Of a stretch of DNA of 19,820 nt, positions 6,564-13,864 are shown piece by piece (the stretch's first letter is position 1; each line of letters begins with the position of its first letter). Below the pieces are notes generated by a model. That model made no database searches. It saw only the letters and a program-made list of their open reading frames with translations, and had not been told where the DNA came from. The stretch covers positions 1-19,820 of the forward strand of contig DCDZ01000006.1 in assembly GCA_002316675.1 (NCBI GenBank), read 5' to 3'. The translations under genes and the position numbers were made by a program. The stretch is from Tyzzerella sp. UBA1042 (GTDB taxonomy: Bacteria; Bacillota; Clostridia; Lachnospirales; Anaerotignaceae).

Positions 6564-6767
6564 ATGAAATGTCCCTTTTGCGGAGAGGAAATGACAGAGG
6601 GCTATTTGGAATCTGGAAGAGTTTTTACTTGGAAAACAAAGGATGTCCAAGGCAAGAAACGGGAATACCTGTTGGCCAAAAGCTATATGGGCGGCGTAAG
6701 GCTGCAGGGCATGGTTTGCCTGAACTGCCGGAAGCTGATTTTGGACATTCCCGAGAATCCGGTGTAA
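6564..6767 (+). CDS. Small zinc-ribbon protein (DUF6487-like)
   Basis: A 67-residue protein with two CxxC pairs, Cys3-Cys6 (CPFCGEEM) and Cys52-Cys55 (CLNCRK), spaced as in a zinc ribbon. The central part (GYLESGRVFTW ... KKREYLL) resembles short Clostridial proteins placed in the PF20097/DUF6487 group, whose function is unknown to me. The frame opens at an ATG at 6555, but that codon touches the GGAG at 6551-6554. The ATG at 6564 is 9 bases downstream and fits. It is the fifth gene of the suf-led run, 17 bases after its neighbour. Confidence 0.8.
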   Translation: MKCPFCGEEMTEGYLESGRVFTWKTKDVQGKKREYLLAKSYMGGVRLQGMVCLNCRKLILDIPENPV

Positions 6768-6783
6768 AATTTTCGTATATCAC

Positions 6784-6812
6784 TTGTATTTCCATTTTTT
6801 TTGTGGCAGAAT
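6784..6812 (+). promoter_or_regulatory. Possible weak promoter before the DUF1858 gene
   Basis: TTGTAT (6784-6789) and CAGAAT (6807-6812) are spaced by 17 bases in the 87-base AT-rich gap. Each matches the consensus at only 4/6 positions. The gene may instead be read through from the suf run. Confidence 0.3.
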
Positions 6813-6854
6813 ACATAACAAAATAACCTATTTAAAAATAAGGAGGAATTCGAT

Positions 6855-7061
6855 ATGAAAGCAACAAAGGATATGACAATCGGTGAACTTTTGATTATGG
6901 ATAGAGGTGCAGCGGCGATTTTAATGCAAAGCGGTATGCATTGTGTGGGCTGCCCTTCCGCAGCAGGGGAAACCTTGGAGGAAGCCAGTATGGTACATGG
7001 CATGGATATCGATAAGCTTTTGGGCGATATTAACGGGTATTTAGCAACCAAAGGTGAATAA
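6855..7061 (+). CDS. DUF1858 redox-disulfide domain protein
   Basis: A 68-residue single-domain protein of the DUF1858 / hybrid-cluster-protein-associated disulfide family. It shows the family opening (KDMTIGELLIMDRGAAAILMQSGMHC) and the paired cysteines of CVGCPSA at about residues 30-33. The closing segment (GMDIDKLLGDINGYL) is also typical. Such proteins are common in anaerobes near hybrid cluster proteins or other redox enzymes; their biochemical role is not settled. AGGAGG lies about 8 bases before the ATG. It is separated from the zinc-ribbon gene by 87 bases, and its transcript ends at the terminator at 7121-7150. Confidence 0.88.
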   Translation: MKATKDMTIGELLIMDRGAAAILMQSGMHCVGCPSAAGETLEEASMVHGMDIDKLLGDINGYLATKGE

Positions 7062-7120
7062 AAAAATGCTGAAATTGGTTTTTTAGTTTCATCAAAAGAA
7101 AATACGGAGTAAAAAAAGAA

Positions 7121-7150
7121 GGGTGCAGGTTTTTCCTGCATCCCTTTTTT
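7121..7150 (+). terminator. Bidirectional Rho-independent terminator
   Basis: A stem formed by GGGTGCAGG and CCTGCATCCC around a TTTTT loop is followed by six T residues on the plus strand. It is preceded by seven A residues (7111-7117), so it also works on the minus strand. It lies between two convergent genes, DUF1858 (+) and the TPR protein (-). Confidence 0.88.
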
Positions 7151-7185
7151 GCAAAAAGCTTGAAGGAACTGAGCTTTTTGCAAAA
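7147..7185. repeat. Perfect 14-bp inverted repeat next to the terminator
   Basis: TTTTGCAAAAAGCT (7147-7160) and AGCTTTTTGCAAAA (7172-7185) are exact reverse complements around an 11-base loop. A third, shorter dyad GGCAT...ATGCC follows at about 7186-7206. The inverted repeat overlaps the T run of the terminator and may act as a backup terminator or 3'-end stabiliser for the minus-strand gene. Confidence 0.7.
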
Positions 7186-7212
7186 GGCATGGACTTCATC
7201 TATGCCAGAATT

Positions 7213-7881
7213 TTATGCTTTTCCTTTTGTTTCCGCATTATGCTGGGCCAGCTGTTCCTCCAAATAGGCAAAGTTCACACCGGTCACCTTATCGGGCCAA
7301 TCTGCTTTTGCCGTTTTTAAATTTTCCTCGGCTTCCTCCCATTTATTATCCTGCATCGCTTCAAAAACTTGTACGAATGTGATTAGGCGGGGCAAATTGC
7401 CGCCCATGGGCAGGCTAAGAAAGCGCTTTTTATATTTTTTAATGATTTCCAAGGCTTGCTCATGCTGTCCTAAATGAATTTGTACATAAGCAAGATTTAA
7501 AAAATAAATAGCGTGGTTTGCCTTTTTTAACGTACCCCCTTGAATTTCCTTTAATGTTTGCAAAGCTGTTTTGAAGTCACCCTTTTCCATATGGGCAACG
7601 GCAATATTCATAATCAGCATAGCACGAATGTTGCCGGGCAGTTTGCTTTCCAACAGCTTCTTTGTTTCCTCGATGTAGGTATCCGGCTCTGTTTCGATGA
7701 GGGGCATCAAAGCGTTCACTTTATCTACAAATTTTTTAAACCAATAGCCGTAAAATGCCATCCCCAGACCCATGAGAATAATCACAAAATAAAATGCAAT
7801 TTGTGCATATTCACCAAAAATCCTTCCTGCTCCCATGATGAAAAGAAGCAAAAATAATACTGCAAGATAAAAAAACTTCAT
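7213..7881 (-). CDS. Membrane-anchored TPR-repeat protein
   Basis: A 222-residue protein with two adjacent hydrophobic segments (about residues 3-17 and 27-47) and a cytoplasmic region of alternating amphipathic helices. These helices look like two or three tetratricopeptide units: AMLIMNIAVAHMEKGDFKTAL, then AIYFLNLAYVQIHLGQHEQAL, then FVQVFEAMQDNKWEEAEENL. TPR units mediate protein contacts; the partner is not evident. The frame extends 13 codons upstream, but that would read through the AGGAGG at 7891-7896. The ATG at 7881 is 9 bases after it. The gene begins 20 bases after the ABC-F stop codon, so the two form an operon. Confidence 0.85.
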   Translation of the reverse strand: MKFFYLAVLFLLLFIMGAGRIFGEYAQIAFYFVIILMGLGMAFYGYWFKKFVDKVNALMPLIETEPDTYIEETKKLLESKLPGNIRAMLIMNIAVAHMEKGDFKTALQTLKEIQGGTLKKANHAIYFLNLAYVQIHLGQHEQALEIIKKYKKRFLSLPMGGNLPRLITFVQVFEAMQDNKWEEAEENLKTAKADWPDKVTGVNFAYLEEQLAQHNAETKGKA

Positions 7882-7901
7882 TTTCCATTTCCTCCTTTGT
7901 T

Positions 7902-9815
7902 TTATTGGAGCTCCTCCCACTGGCCAAAGAGCAGTTCCAATTGTTCCTCTAACTTCGTTTTCTTCTCGAAAATTTCCTGTGCTTTTGTATAATTCGTACT
8001 AGCCAAGGCCATATCCTCGTCCGCCTTGGCAATGGCCGCCTCGGTTTCCTCAATTTCCTGCTCTATTCTGGCAATTTTAGCTGCCAGCTTTCGCTCCGCC
8101 GCCAATTGTTCCTTTTGTTTCAGCCAGTCCATTTTTGTTTCGCTGGCAGAAGGGGGGATGGCAGAGGAAACACCGGATTCCTTGGCTTTTTCTTCTTCAT
8201 TTCTTCTTTGTTCCGCTTTTTTTTCTAAATAGTAATCGTAATTTCCCATATATTGCACAACGCCCGTTGGGGTTAATTCCAAAATGATTTCCGCTGTTTT
8301 GTTAATAAAATAACGGTCATGGGAGATATAAATAACAGTCCCTTCATAACAGTTGAGGGCATTTTCCAACACTTCCTTAGAAAACATATCCAAGTGGTTG
8401 GTAGGCTCGTCCAGCATCAGCAGATTGGCTTTGGAAAGCATAATTTTTGCCAGAGAGACCCGGCCCCGTTCTCCGCCGCTTAAGGCAGAAATGGGCTTAA
8501 ACACATCGTCGTTTGTAAACACAAAAGCCGCCAACACATTTCTGATCTGCCCTGTCGTCAAGGTGGGATAGGTGTCTGCGATTTCCGCAAAAATCGTTTT
8601 GGATTCATCCAGCTTTTGCTGCTCCTGATCGTAATACCCGGCATACACATTGGTGCCGAAGCGCACAATCCCCGTATCCGCCGAGACTTCACGCAACAGC
8701 ATTTTAAAGAGCGTGGATTTGCCCACACCATTTGGCCCGATGATGGCCGCCTTTTCTCCCCGCTTGATGTCAAAGCTGATATCTTGGAATATTTTATTGC
8801 CACCGTAGGATTTGGAAAGGTTTTCGGCATGGAGCACATCGTTGCCGCTGGTGATGAGGGGGGTTAAGGTAAGGCGCATATGCTCCGGGAGATTTTCCGG
8901 CCGTTCCACCCGTTCCAGCTTGTCCAGTGTTTTTTCACGGCTTTCTGCCCGTTTGATTGATTTTTCCCGGTTAAAGGAACGTAATGTGCGGATAACCTCT
9001 TCCTGATGCTTGATTTCTTTTTGCTGGGTATCAAAGGCTTTTTGCTGCACCTCACGGTTGATGTCCTTTTGCTGGGTATAAAAGCTGTAATTGCCGTTGA
9101 AAATATTAGATTTTTTGTTTTCGATTTCTACAACCTTTGTTACAATTTTATCTAAAAAATAACGGTCATGGGAGATGATTAATGCCGCACCGTCATAGCC
9201 CCGAAGATAATCCTCTAGCCACTCAATGGAAGCAATATCCAAATGGTTGGTAGGCTCATCCAGAAGCAGGATGTCCGGCTTGGAGAGCAGCAGCTTCCCA
9301 AGAAAAATGCGGGTTTTTTGTCCACCGGAAAGCTGAGAGAGGGGACGGTTAAATTCATCTTCTCCAAACCCTAAGCCTTTTAATACACCCCGTAGGCGGC
9401 TTTGATAGCTATAACCGTCATTTTGCTCAAAAAAATGCTGTAAGCGGGCATATTCCTCCATCTTGTCTGACAATTCCTGCCCGGACAATGTGCCCATTTT
9501 GTTTTCCATTTCACGAAGAAGGTTTTCGGTTTCTAAAATTTTGGCAAAAACCGATAACATTTCTTCATAAATGGTGCGGGTGCTTTCCGTTTGCTGGTTT
9601 TGGGCCATATATCCAAGGGAAGCCTCTTTTTTCATATAAAAATCTCCGCCGTCAGCAGAAATCTCTCCTGTCAGCACGCGGAATAAGGTTGTTTTTCCTG
9701 CACCGTTCACCCCTACAATAGCGGCTTTTTCTTTTTCTTCAAGGTGAAAGGTGATTTTGTCTAAAACCACATCAATTCCGTAGGATTTGTGCAGCTTGTT
9801 ACACGCTAATATCAT
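7902..9815 (-). CDS. ABC-F family ATPase (ribosome-associated type)
   Basis: A soluble 637-residue protein with two ABC domains and no membrane part, the layout of ABC-F translation factors that act at the ribosome E site. Domain 1 has Walker A GVNGAGKT at 35-42, LSGGQ at 162-166 and DEPTNHLD at 186-193. The inter-domain linker that reaches the peptidyl-transferase region covers about 245-320 and is helical and charged. Domain 2 has Walker A GPNGVGKS at 360-367, LSGGE at 445-449 and DEPTNHLD at 469-476. A lysine/glutamate-rich coiled-coil tail (about 530-637) resembles Uup/YdiF-type members. Antibiotic protection is possible, but a housekeeping role is more likely. The ATG at 9815 is set by GGAGG 8 bases away; an upstream ATG at 9857 lacks one. 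Confidence 0.93.
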   Translation of the reverse strand: MILACNKLHKSYGIDVVLDKITFHLEEKEKAAIVGVNGAGKTTLFRVLTGEISADGGDFYMKKEASLGYMAQNQQTESTRTIYEEMLSVFAKILETENLLREMENKMGTLSGQELSDKMEEYARLQHFFEQNDGYSYQSRLRGVLKGLGFGEDEFNRPLSQLSGGQKTRIFLGKLLLSKPDILLLDEPTNHLDIASIEWLEDYLRGYDGAALIISHDRYFLDKIVTKVVEIENKKSNIFNGNYSFYTQQKDINREVQQKAFDTQQKEIKHQEEVIRTLRSFNREKSIKRAESREKTLDKLERVERPENLPEHMRLTLTPLITSGNDVLHAENLSKSYGGNKIFQDISFDIKRGEKAAIIGPNGVGKSTLFKMLLREVSADTGIVRFGTNVYAGYYDQEQQKLDESKTIFAEIADTYPTLTTGQIRNVLAAFVFTNDDVFKPISALSGGERGRVSLAKIMLSKANLLMLDEPTNHLDMFSKEVLENALNCYEGTVIYISHDRYFINKTAEIILELTPTGVVQYMGNYDYYLEKKAEQRRNEEEKAKESGVSSAIPPSASETKMDWLKQKEQLAAERKLAAKIARIEQEIEETEAAIAKADEDMALASTNYTKAQEIFEKKTKLEEQLELLFGQWEELQ

Positions 9816-9884
9816 CGCTTTGTCCTCCGTTTTTTCTGGGGATATCGGTATAATCATAACAGAAAAAGGGCGATAATAAAAGAG

Positions 9885-9900
9885 TTATTGTTGACAATAA
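9885..9900. promoter_or_regulatory. Candidate operator: perfect palindrome over the rex -35 box
   Basis: TTATTGT-TG-ACAATAA is an exact 7+7 inverted repeat centred on 9892/9893. It overlaps the -35 hexamer of the rex promoter. A bound repressor would block RNA polymerase. It does not match the usual Rex consensus spacing of TTGT...ACAA, so the regulator is not certain. Confidence 0.5.
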
Positions 9901-9920
9901 AATAACAGAAGTGCTATACT
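9891..9920 (+). promoter_or_regulatory. Promoter of rex
   Basis: TTGACA (9891-9896, perfect) and TATACT (9915-9920, 5/6) are separated by 18 bases. The start of transcription is expected near 9927, giving a short leader before the ATG at 9954. Confidence 0.75.
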
Positions 9921-9953
9921 GATTTTAAGTTGACAAGAGAGGATTTGGATAAA

Positions 9954-10655
9954 ATGGACAGTGAGAAAAGAATTTCGCCGGCGGTGATAAATCGGCTCCC
10001 AAGATATTACCGCTATTTGGGCGATCTTTTGGAGAGCGATATCACCAGAATATCGTCTAAGGAGCTGAGTGCAAAAATGAATATCACTGCATCTCAAATT
10101 CGTCAGGATTTAAATAATTTTGGCGGTTTTGGGCAGCAGGGTTATGGCTACAATGTGGAATATCTTCACAATGAAATAAAGAAGATACTCGGGTTGGATA
10201 AGTTGTACAATATGATCGTTGTGGGCGGTGGAAATATCGGACAGGCTTTGGTAAACTATACCAATTTTGAAAAACGTGGTTTTGTCATCAAGGCCGTATT
10301 TGATATTAACCCCCGTATTATCGGTATGACCATTCGTGGTGTGGAAGTGTACGATGTGGATCAGATAGAAGAATATATCAAGCATAACAGTGTGGATGTT
10401 GCAATTCTTACCCTGCCTCGCTCACAGGCAGTGAAGGTTGCCAACGATTTGGCTAAGTGGGGCGTAAAAGGTATGTGGAATTTCAGCCATGTGGATTTGC
10501 AGGTGCCTGACGATGTTTTGGTTGAAAATGTTCACTTGACGGACAGCTTGATGACATTGCTTTATAAGATAAACGAAATGTACAGTGAGGAAAGCGAATT
10601 GCATCATCTTGCAAACGGTTTGCCCATAAAGCCATTGGCGGATACGGAAGATTAA
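9954..10655 (+). CDS. rex: Redox-sensing transcriptional repressor Rex
   Basis: Rex binds DNA when NADH is low and releases it when NADH rises, controlling fermentation and respiratory genes in Gram-positive bacteria. The 233-residue protein has the N-terminal winged-helix domain (about 1-75: ISPAVINRLPRYYRYLG ... SQIRQDLNNFG) and a Rossmann NADH-binding domain beginning with VVGGGNIGQAL at 89-99. The C-terminal helix (TDSLMTLLYKINEMY) supports dimer domain swapping. The frame opens at a TTG at 9930, but nothing like a Shine-Dalgarno precedes it. The ATG at 9954 follows GAGAGG at a slightly long distance and matches the family N-terminus. A palindrome over its promoter suggests autoregulation. 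A compound hairpin ends the transcript. Confidence 0.95.
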   Translation: MDSEKRISPAVINRLPRYYRYLGDLLESDITRISSKELSAKMNITASQIRQDLNNFGGFGQQGYGYNVEYLHNEIKKILGLDKLYNMIVVGGGNIGQALVNYTNFEKRGFVIKAVFDINPRIIGMTIRGVEVYDVDQIEEYIKHNSVDVAILTLPRSQAVKVANDLAKWGVKGMWNFSHVDLQVPDDVLVENVHLTDSLMTLLYKINEMYSEESELHHLANGLPIKPLADTED

Positions 10656-10720
10656 TATTGTATAGCGGTTGAGTTTCTCTGTAAGAAAAAGTTTGGGAAA
10701 CCTATTTTCACAAAAGGCAA

Positions 10721-10785
10721 AAGCCCCTATTGTAAGATTTGCGTTGCAAATCGTTTCAAAAACAATCGGGGCTTATTGTTTTTAT
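10721..10785 (+). terminator. Compound-hairpin terminator after rex
   Basis: An outer stem (10721-10733 with 10762-10774, one T-C mismatch) encloses a perfect inner hairpin GATTTGC-GTT-GCAAATC (10736-10752). The structure is followed by ATTGTTTTT. The gap to the next gene (10786-10934) holds no convincing promoter by eye. Confidence 0.75.
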
Positions 10786-10934
10786 GTTCTGAAAAAAGCG
10801 GAGGGGTCTGTGGTTTTCAGGTATGATAAGTTTTGCGGATACCCTTTCAAACGTATGCGGCACTGTTTTTTTAGTGAAGGAACGAGGCTGCCGGGAAGGC
10901 AGCAGCTTCTATGATTGGTAAAAGGGTGAGTGAA

Positions 10935-11525
10935 TTGGTACATATATTTGCATTTGTTTCTTATGTTTTTGTTTCATGTATTACGCCGGGGCCGAATAAT
11001 ATTATGTGCATGAATAATGGCGCAAGGTTTGGTGTAAAAAAGAGCTTACCCTTTTGTGCAGGGGTGTCCACGGGGTTTTCTCTGATTTTAATTGCTTCTA
11101 TTTTATGTAATCTTTTTTTATACAGCTATATTCCCAAGGTTGTAGAGGTGATGACGGTGGTTGGTGCGGCCTACATACTTTATCTGGCATGGGTGATCTG
11201 GAGAGATAAGCCAAAGGCAGTGAAAAAGAGTAAGCTGGCATTGAATACCCGGGCGTTTCATACGGCGGTTATCCTTCAATTTGTGAATCCCAAGGGACTG
11301 CTGTTTGGTTTGACTTTGATTTCCAATTTTGTGTTTCCCTATGATCAATCCATAAAGGCATTTTTGCTTGTCCTTGCCTTTAATTGGATTGGGGTTCTTT
11401 TGTGCTGTTTCTGTTGGGTGCTTTTTGGCTCTGTTTTCCGCAGTTTTTTTGATAAATATAGGAAAATGCTCAATGGTGTCATGGCACTGCTTTTAATTTA
11501 CTGTGCCGCCTCATTGTTTCTTTAA
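10935..11525 (+). CDS. LysE-family amino-acid exporter
   Basis: A hydrophobic protein of 196 residues with about six membrane helices. It carries the LysE/RhtB signature TPGPNN at about residues 17-22 and the conserved asparagine-proline turn QFVNPKG in the middle. Family members export amino acids such as lysine, threonine or homoserine, or related small molecules. The substrate here is unknown. The frame opens at an ATG at 10911, but that start has a poor ribosome-binding site. The TTG at 10935 follows AAGGGTGA closely and places TPGP at the position seen in the family, so TTG is preferred. It is downstream of rex but separated from it by a terminator. Confidence 0.87.
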   Translation: MVHIFAFVSYVFVSCITPGPNNIMCMNNGARFGVKKSLPFCAGVSTGFSLILIASILCNLFLYSYIPKVVEVMTVVGAAYILYLAWVIWRDKPKAVKKSKLALNTRAFHTAVILQFVNPKGLLFGLTLISNFVFPYDQSIKAFLLVLAFNWIGVLLCCFCWVLFGSVFRSFFDKYRKMLNGVMALLLIYCAASLFL

Positions 11526-11615
11526 GGGAAGAACCTTCCTGAAAACGGATACCTATTGTGGAGCCATGAAAAAATAAATTGAAAAGAATGGGCGCCGGAA
11601 GGAGGTATGCGGCAA

Positions 11616-12959
11616 ATGGTAGAAAAGAAAAATGCTTTATTTTCAAATAGAGATTTAAAAAGGTTGATCGTCCCCATTATTGTGGAGCAGTTTTTGGCAA
11701 TTCTTGTTGGATTGTCCGATTCGATTATGGTTGCTACTGTGGGAGAATATGCTGTTTCCGGTGTTTCCTTAGTGGATAGTATATTTATACTGCTGATTAA
11801 TCTTTTCAGCGCCCTAGCCACCGGCGGGGCAGTGGTTGCGGGGCAATACCTTGGGCAGGAGAATCGGGAGAAGGCTTGCAAGGCAGCGGATCAGCTTGTG
11901 CTTTTGGTGGGCATCTCTTCCCTTGTAATTACGGCGGGCATTTATCTTTCCAGAGATTTTATTTTACATCATATTTTTGGGAAAATTGATGCCGACGTTA
12001 TGGAGAGCGCAAAAATATATTTGATGATTGTAACGGCGTCGATTCCCTTCATTGCTTTATATAATGCTGGGGCCGGGATATTTCGGGCCATGGGAAACTC
12101 GAAGCTGCCCATGTATCTTTCCGTGCTTATGAACGCAGTGAATGTGGGCGGAAATGTCATTTTGATTTTTGGCTTTCACATGGGCGTTATGGGGGCGGCC
12201 ATCCCCACCTTGGTTTCCCGTATGCTTGCCGCCGTAGGCATTTTATTCTTGCTGCGAGGTCAGGAGCATATTTTGCATCTTTCCAAGCCGTTTTCCTTTG
12301 GCTTTGATAAGCTAATGCAGAAAAAAATTGCATTTATCGGCATTCCAACCGGATTAGAAAATAGTATGTTTCAGCTGGGGAAAATTGTGGTTTTAAGCGT
12401 TATTACGGGCTTCGGCACAGCCTCCATTGCGGCAAATGCCGTAGGAAATATTGTTGCCACCTTTCAAATTTTGCCGGGCATGGCCGCCGGAATGGCGCTG
12501 ATTACCGTTTGCTCCCGTTGCGTTGGTGCGGGGGATTATGATATGGCCAGATATTATACCCGAAAATTTTTAAAGCTGATTCATATATTGATTTTTATTT
12601 TTAGCCTTATCATTCTTTTGCTGCTGCCGTTTATTTTGCGGCTGTATCGCCTCTCTCCGGAGGCCACAAGGCTGGCCACGGAAATTATTTGGTTACACGC
12701 CATTTGTGCAACCCTCCTATGGCCGGAGTCCTTTTCTCTTCCCCATGCCCTGCGTGCCGCAAACGATGTGAAGTTTTGCATGGTCTGGTCTGTTTTTTCT
12801 ATGTGGAGCTTCCGCTTTGCGTTTAGCTATGTTTTAGGGGTTTATTTTGAGATGGGGCTGTTTGGTGTTTGGGTTGCCATGATTATTGATTGGTGTGTAA
12901 GGGCTGCTTTTTTCATTGTGCGCTATCGTGGAACGAAATGGCAGAAGCATCGGATTTAG
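11616..12959 (+). CDS. MATE-family efflux transporter
   Basis: A 447-residue polytopic protein with about twelve membrane helices in two similar halves, the architecture of MATE (NorM/DinF-like) exporters driven by Na+ or H+ gradients. Recognisable elements are RLIVPIIVEQFLAILVGLSDSIMVATVG at the N-terminus, ATGGAVVAGQYLGQ in helix 2, and GAGIFRAMGNSKLPMYLSVLMN at the centre. The second half repeats this as IGIPTGLENSMFQLGKI. The substrate may be a drug or a metabolite. The first in-frame ATG at 11607 abuts the ribosome-binding site AAGGAGGT (11599-11606), so the next ATG at 11616 is taken. No promoter was identified in the 90-base gap after the LysE gene. Confidence 0.93.
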   Translation: MVEKKNALFSNRDLKRLIVPIIVEQFLAILVGLSDSIMVATVGEYAVSGVSLVDSIFILLINLFSALATGGAVVAGQYLGQENREKACKAADQLVLLVGISSLVITAGIYLSRDFILHHIFGKIDADVMESAKIYLMIVTASIPFIALYNAGAGIFRAMGNSKLPMYLSVLMNAVNVGGNVILIFGFHMGVMGAAIPTLVSRMLAAVGILFLLRGQEHILHLSKPFSFGFDKLMQKKIAFIGIPTGLENSMFQLGKIVVLSVITGFGTASIAANAVGNIVATFQILPGMAAGMALITVCSRCVGAGDYDMARYYTRKFLKLIHILIFIFSLIILLLLPFILRLYRLSPEATRLATEIIWLHAICATLLWPESFSLPHALRAANDVKFCMVWSVFSMWSFRFAFSYVLGVYFEMGLFGVWVAMIIDWCVRAAFFIVRYRGTKWQKHRI

Positions 12960-13008
12960 ACAGATTCAGCGGAATTTTTCAGAAAAATTTTGTTTCAAAA
13001 AATAAAAA

Positions 13009-13050
13009 AGGGAGCCCTTCTGGCGGAATACGTCAAAAGGGCTCCTATTT
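13009..13050 (-). terminator. Terminator of the liv operon (also usable by the MATE gene)
   Basis: GGAGCCCTT (13011-13019) pairs perfectly with AAGGGCTCC (13037-13045). On the minus strand the stem is followed by CTTTTTTATTTTTTG, a strong U tract that would end the liv transcript. On the plus strand only TATTT follows. Confidence 0.8.
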
Positions 13051-13057
13051 CGTGGCC

Positions 13058-13096
13058 CCTATCTGCAATGCCCATGAAATGGGCATTGCAGATAGG
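13058..13096. repeat. Perfect 18-bp hairpin with a 3-base loop
   Basis: The arms 13058-13075 and 13079-13096 are exact reverse complements around GAA. There is no T run on either side, so it does not look like an ordinary terminator. It lies between the ends of two convergent genes. Confidence 0.85.
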
Positions 13097-13102
13097 ATTT
13101 AT

Positions 13103-13142
13103 AGGGATAATCCCTGTGCGGGGTGTGGGGCAGAGCCCCGCA
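13103..13142. repeat. Two further GC-rich hairpins (intergenic repeat-like)
   Basis: AGGGA-TAA-TCCCT (13103-13115) is followed by TGCGGGG (13117-13123) pairing with CCCCGCA (13136-13142). The second loop contains GGGG, which can alternatively pair with CCCC. The style resembles dispersed intergenic repeats of Clostridia. Confidence 0.6.
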
Positions 13143-13150
13143 TCTGTCTT

Positions 13151-13864
13151 TTATTTCGTTTTTCCTAAATAAGCCTGCTTGATTTCTTCGTTGGCCAAAA
13201 GCTCTGCCCCCGTACCCTCCATGGTGATGGTTCCCGTTTCAATGACATAAGCCTTGTGGGCAATTTTTAAAGCCATGTTGGCATTTTGCTCAATCAATAA
13301 AACAGTAATGCCCTGTTGATTGATGGTTTGGATGATGTTGAAAATATCCTTCACCACCAAAGGTGCAAGCCCTAAGGAGGGTTCGTCCATCATGATGACC
13401 TTCGGCCTGCTCATGAGGGCACGCCCCACCGCCAGCATTTGCTGCTCACCCCCGGAAAGGGTGCCCGCCATTTGCCATTCCCGCTCTTTTAGCCTGGGAA
13501 ATAGAGAAAAGACATATTCTAAGTCTTCCTTCAAGGCATCCTTCCGTAAATAGGCCCCGATTCTTAGGTTTTCCATTACAGTAAGGTTGGGGAAAACCCT
13601 TCTGCCCTCCGGCACCAGAGTGATGCCTTGGGCTACAATGTGATCCGGAGAGCTTCCTACGATTTCCTTCCCTTTGTAAAGTATGGAGGCATACTTTGGC
13701 TTCACTAAGCCGGAGATGGATTTTAGCGTGGTGGATTTTCCGGCGCCGTTTGCGCCGATTAGGGTTACAATCTCCCCCGCGGGCACGGACATATCAATGC
13801 CTTTTACGGCTTCAATGCCCCCGTAGGATACCACCAGATTCTGAATTTCTAATATATTACTCAT
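13151..13864 (-). CDS. livF: Branched-chain amino-acid ABC transporter ATPase LivF
   Basis: One of the two cytoplasmic ATPases that energise uptake by the LivHM permease. It has 237 residues. Walker A GANGAGKST is near residues 37-45, and the signature LSGGEQQMLAVGRALM is in the middle. Walker B is VIMMDEPSLGLAP, and the H-loop is in LLIEQNANMAL. The phrases FPNLTVMENLRIGAYLR and EPSLGLAPLVV are characteristic of LivF rather than LivG. The start ATG overlaps the livG stop by 8 bases (ATGAGTAA), so translation is probably coupled. It is the last gene of the operon and is followed by the hairpin cluster. Confidence 0.95.
   Translation of the reverse strand: MSNILEIQNLVVSYGGIEAVKGIDMSVPAGEIVTLIGANGAGKSTTLKSISGLVKPKYASILYKGKEIVGSSPDHIVAQGITLVPEGRRVFPNLTVMENLRIGAYLRKDALKEDLEYVFSLFPRLKEREWQMAGTLSGGEQQMLAVGRALMSRPKVIMMDEPSLGLAPLVVKDIFNIIQTINQQGITVLLIEQNANMALKIAHKAYVIETGTITMEGTGAELLANEEIKQAYLGKTK

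Noticed and set aside
10669..10914. 81-codon frame between rex and the LysE gene
   Set aside because: It runs through the compound hairpin terminator and has no Shine-Dalgarno.
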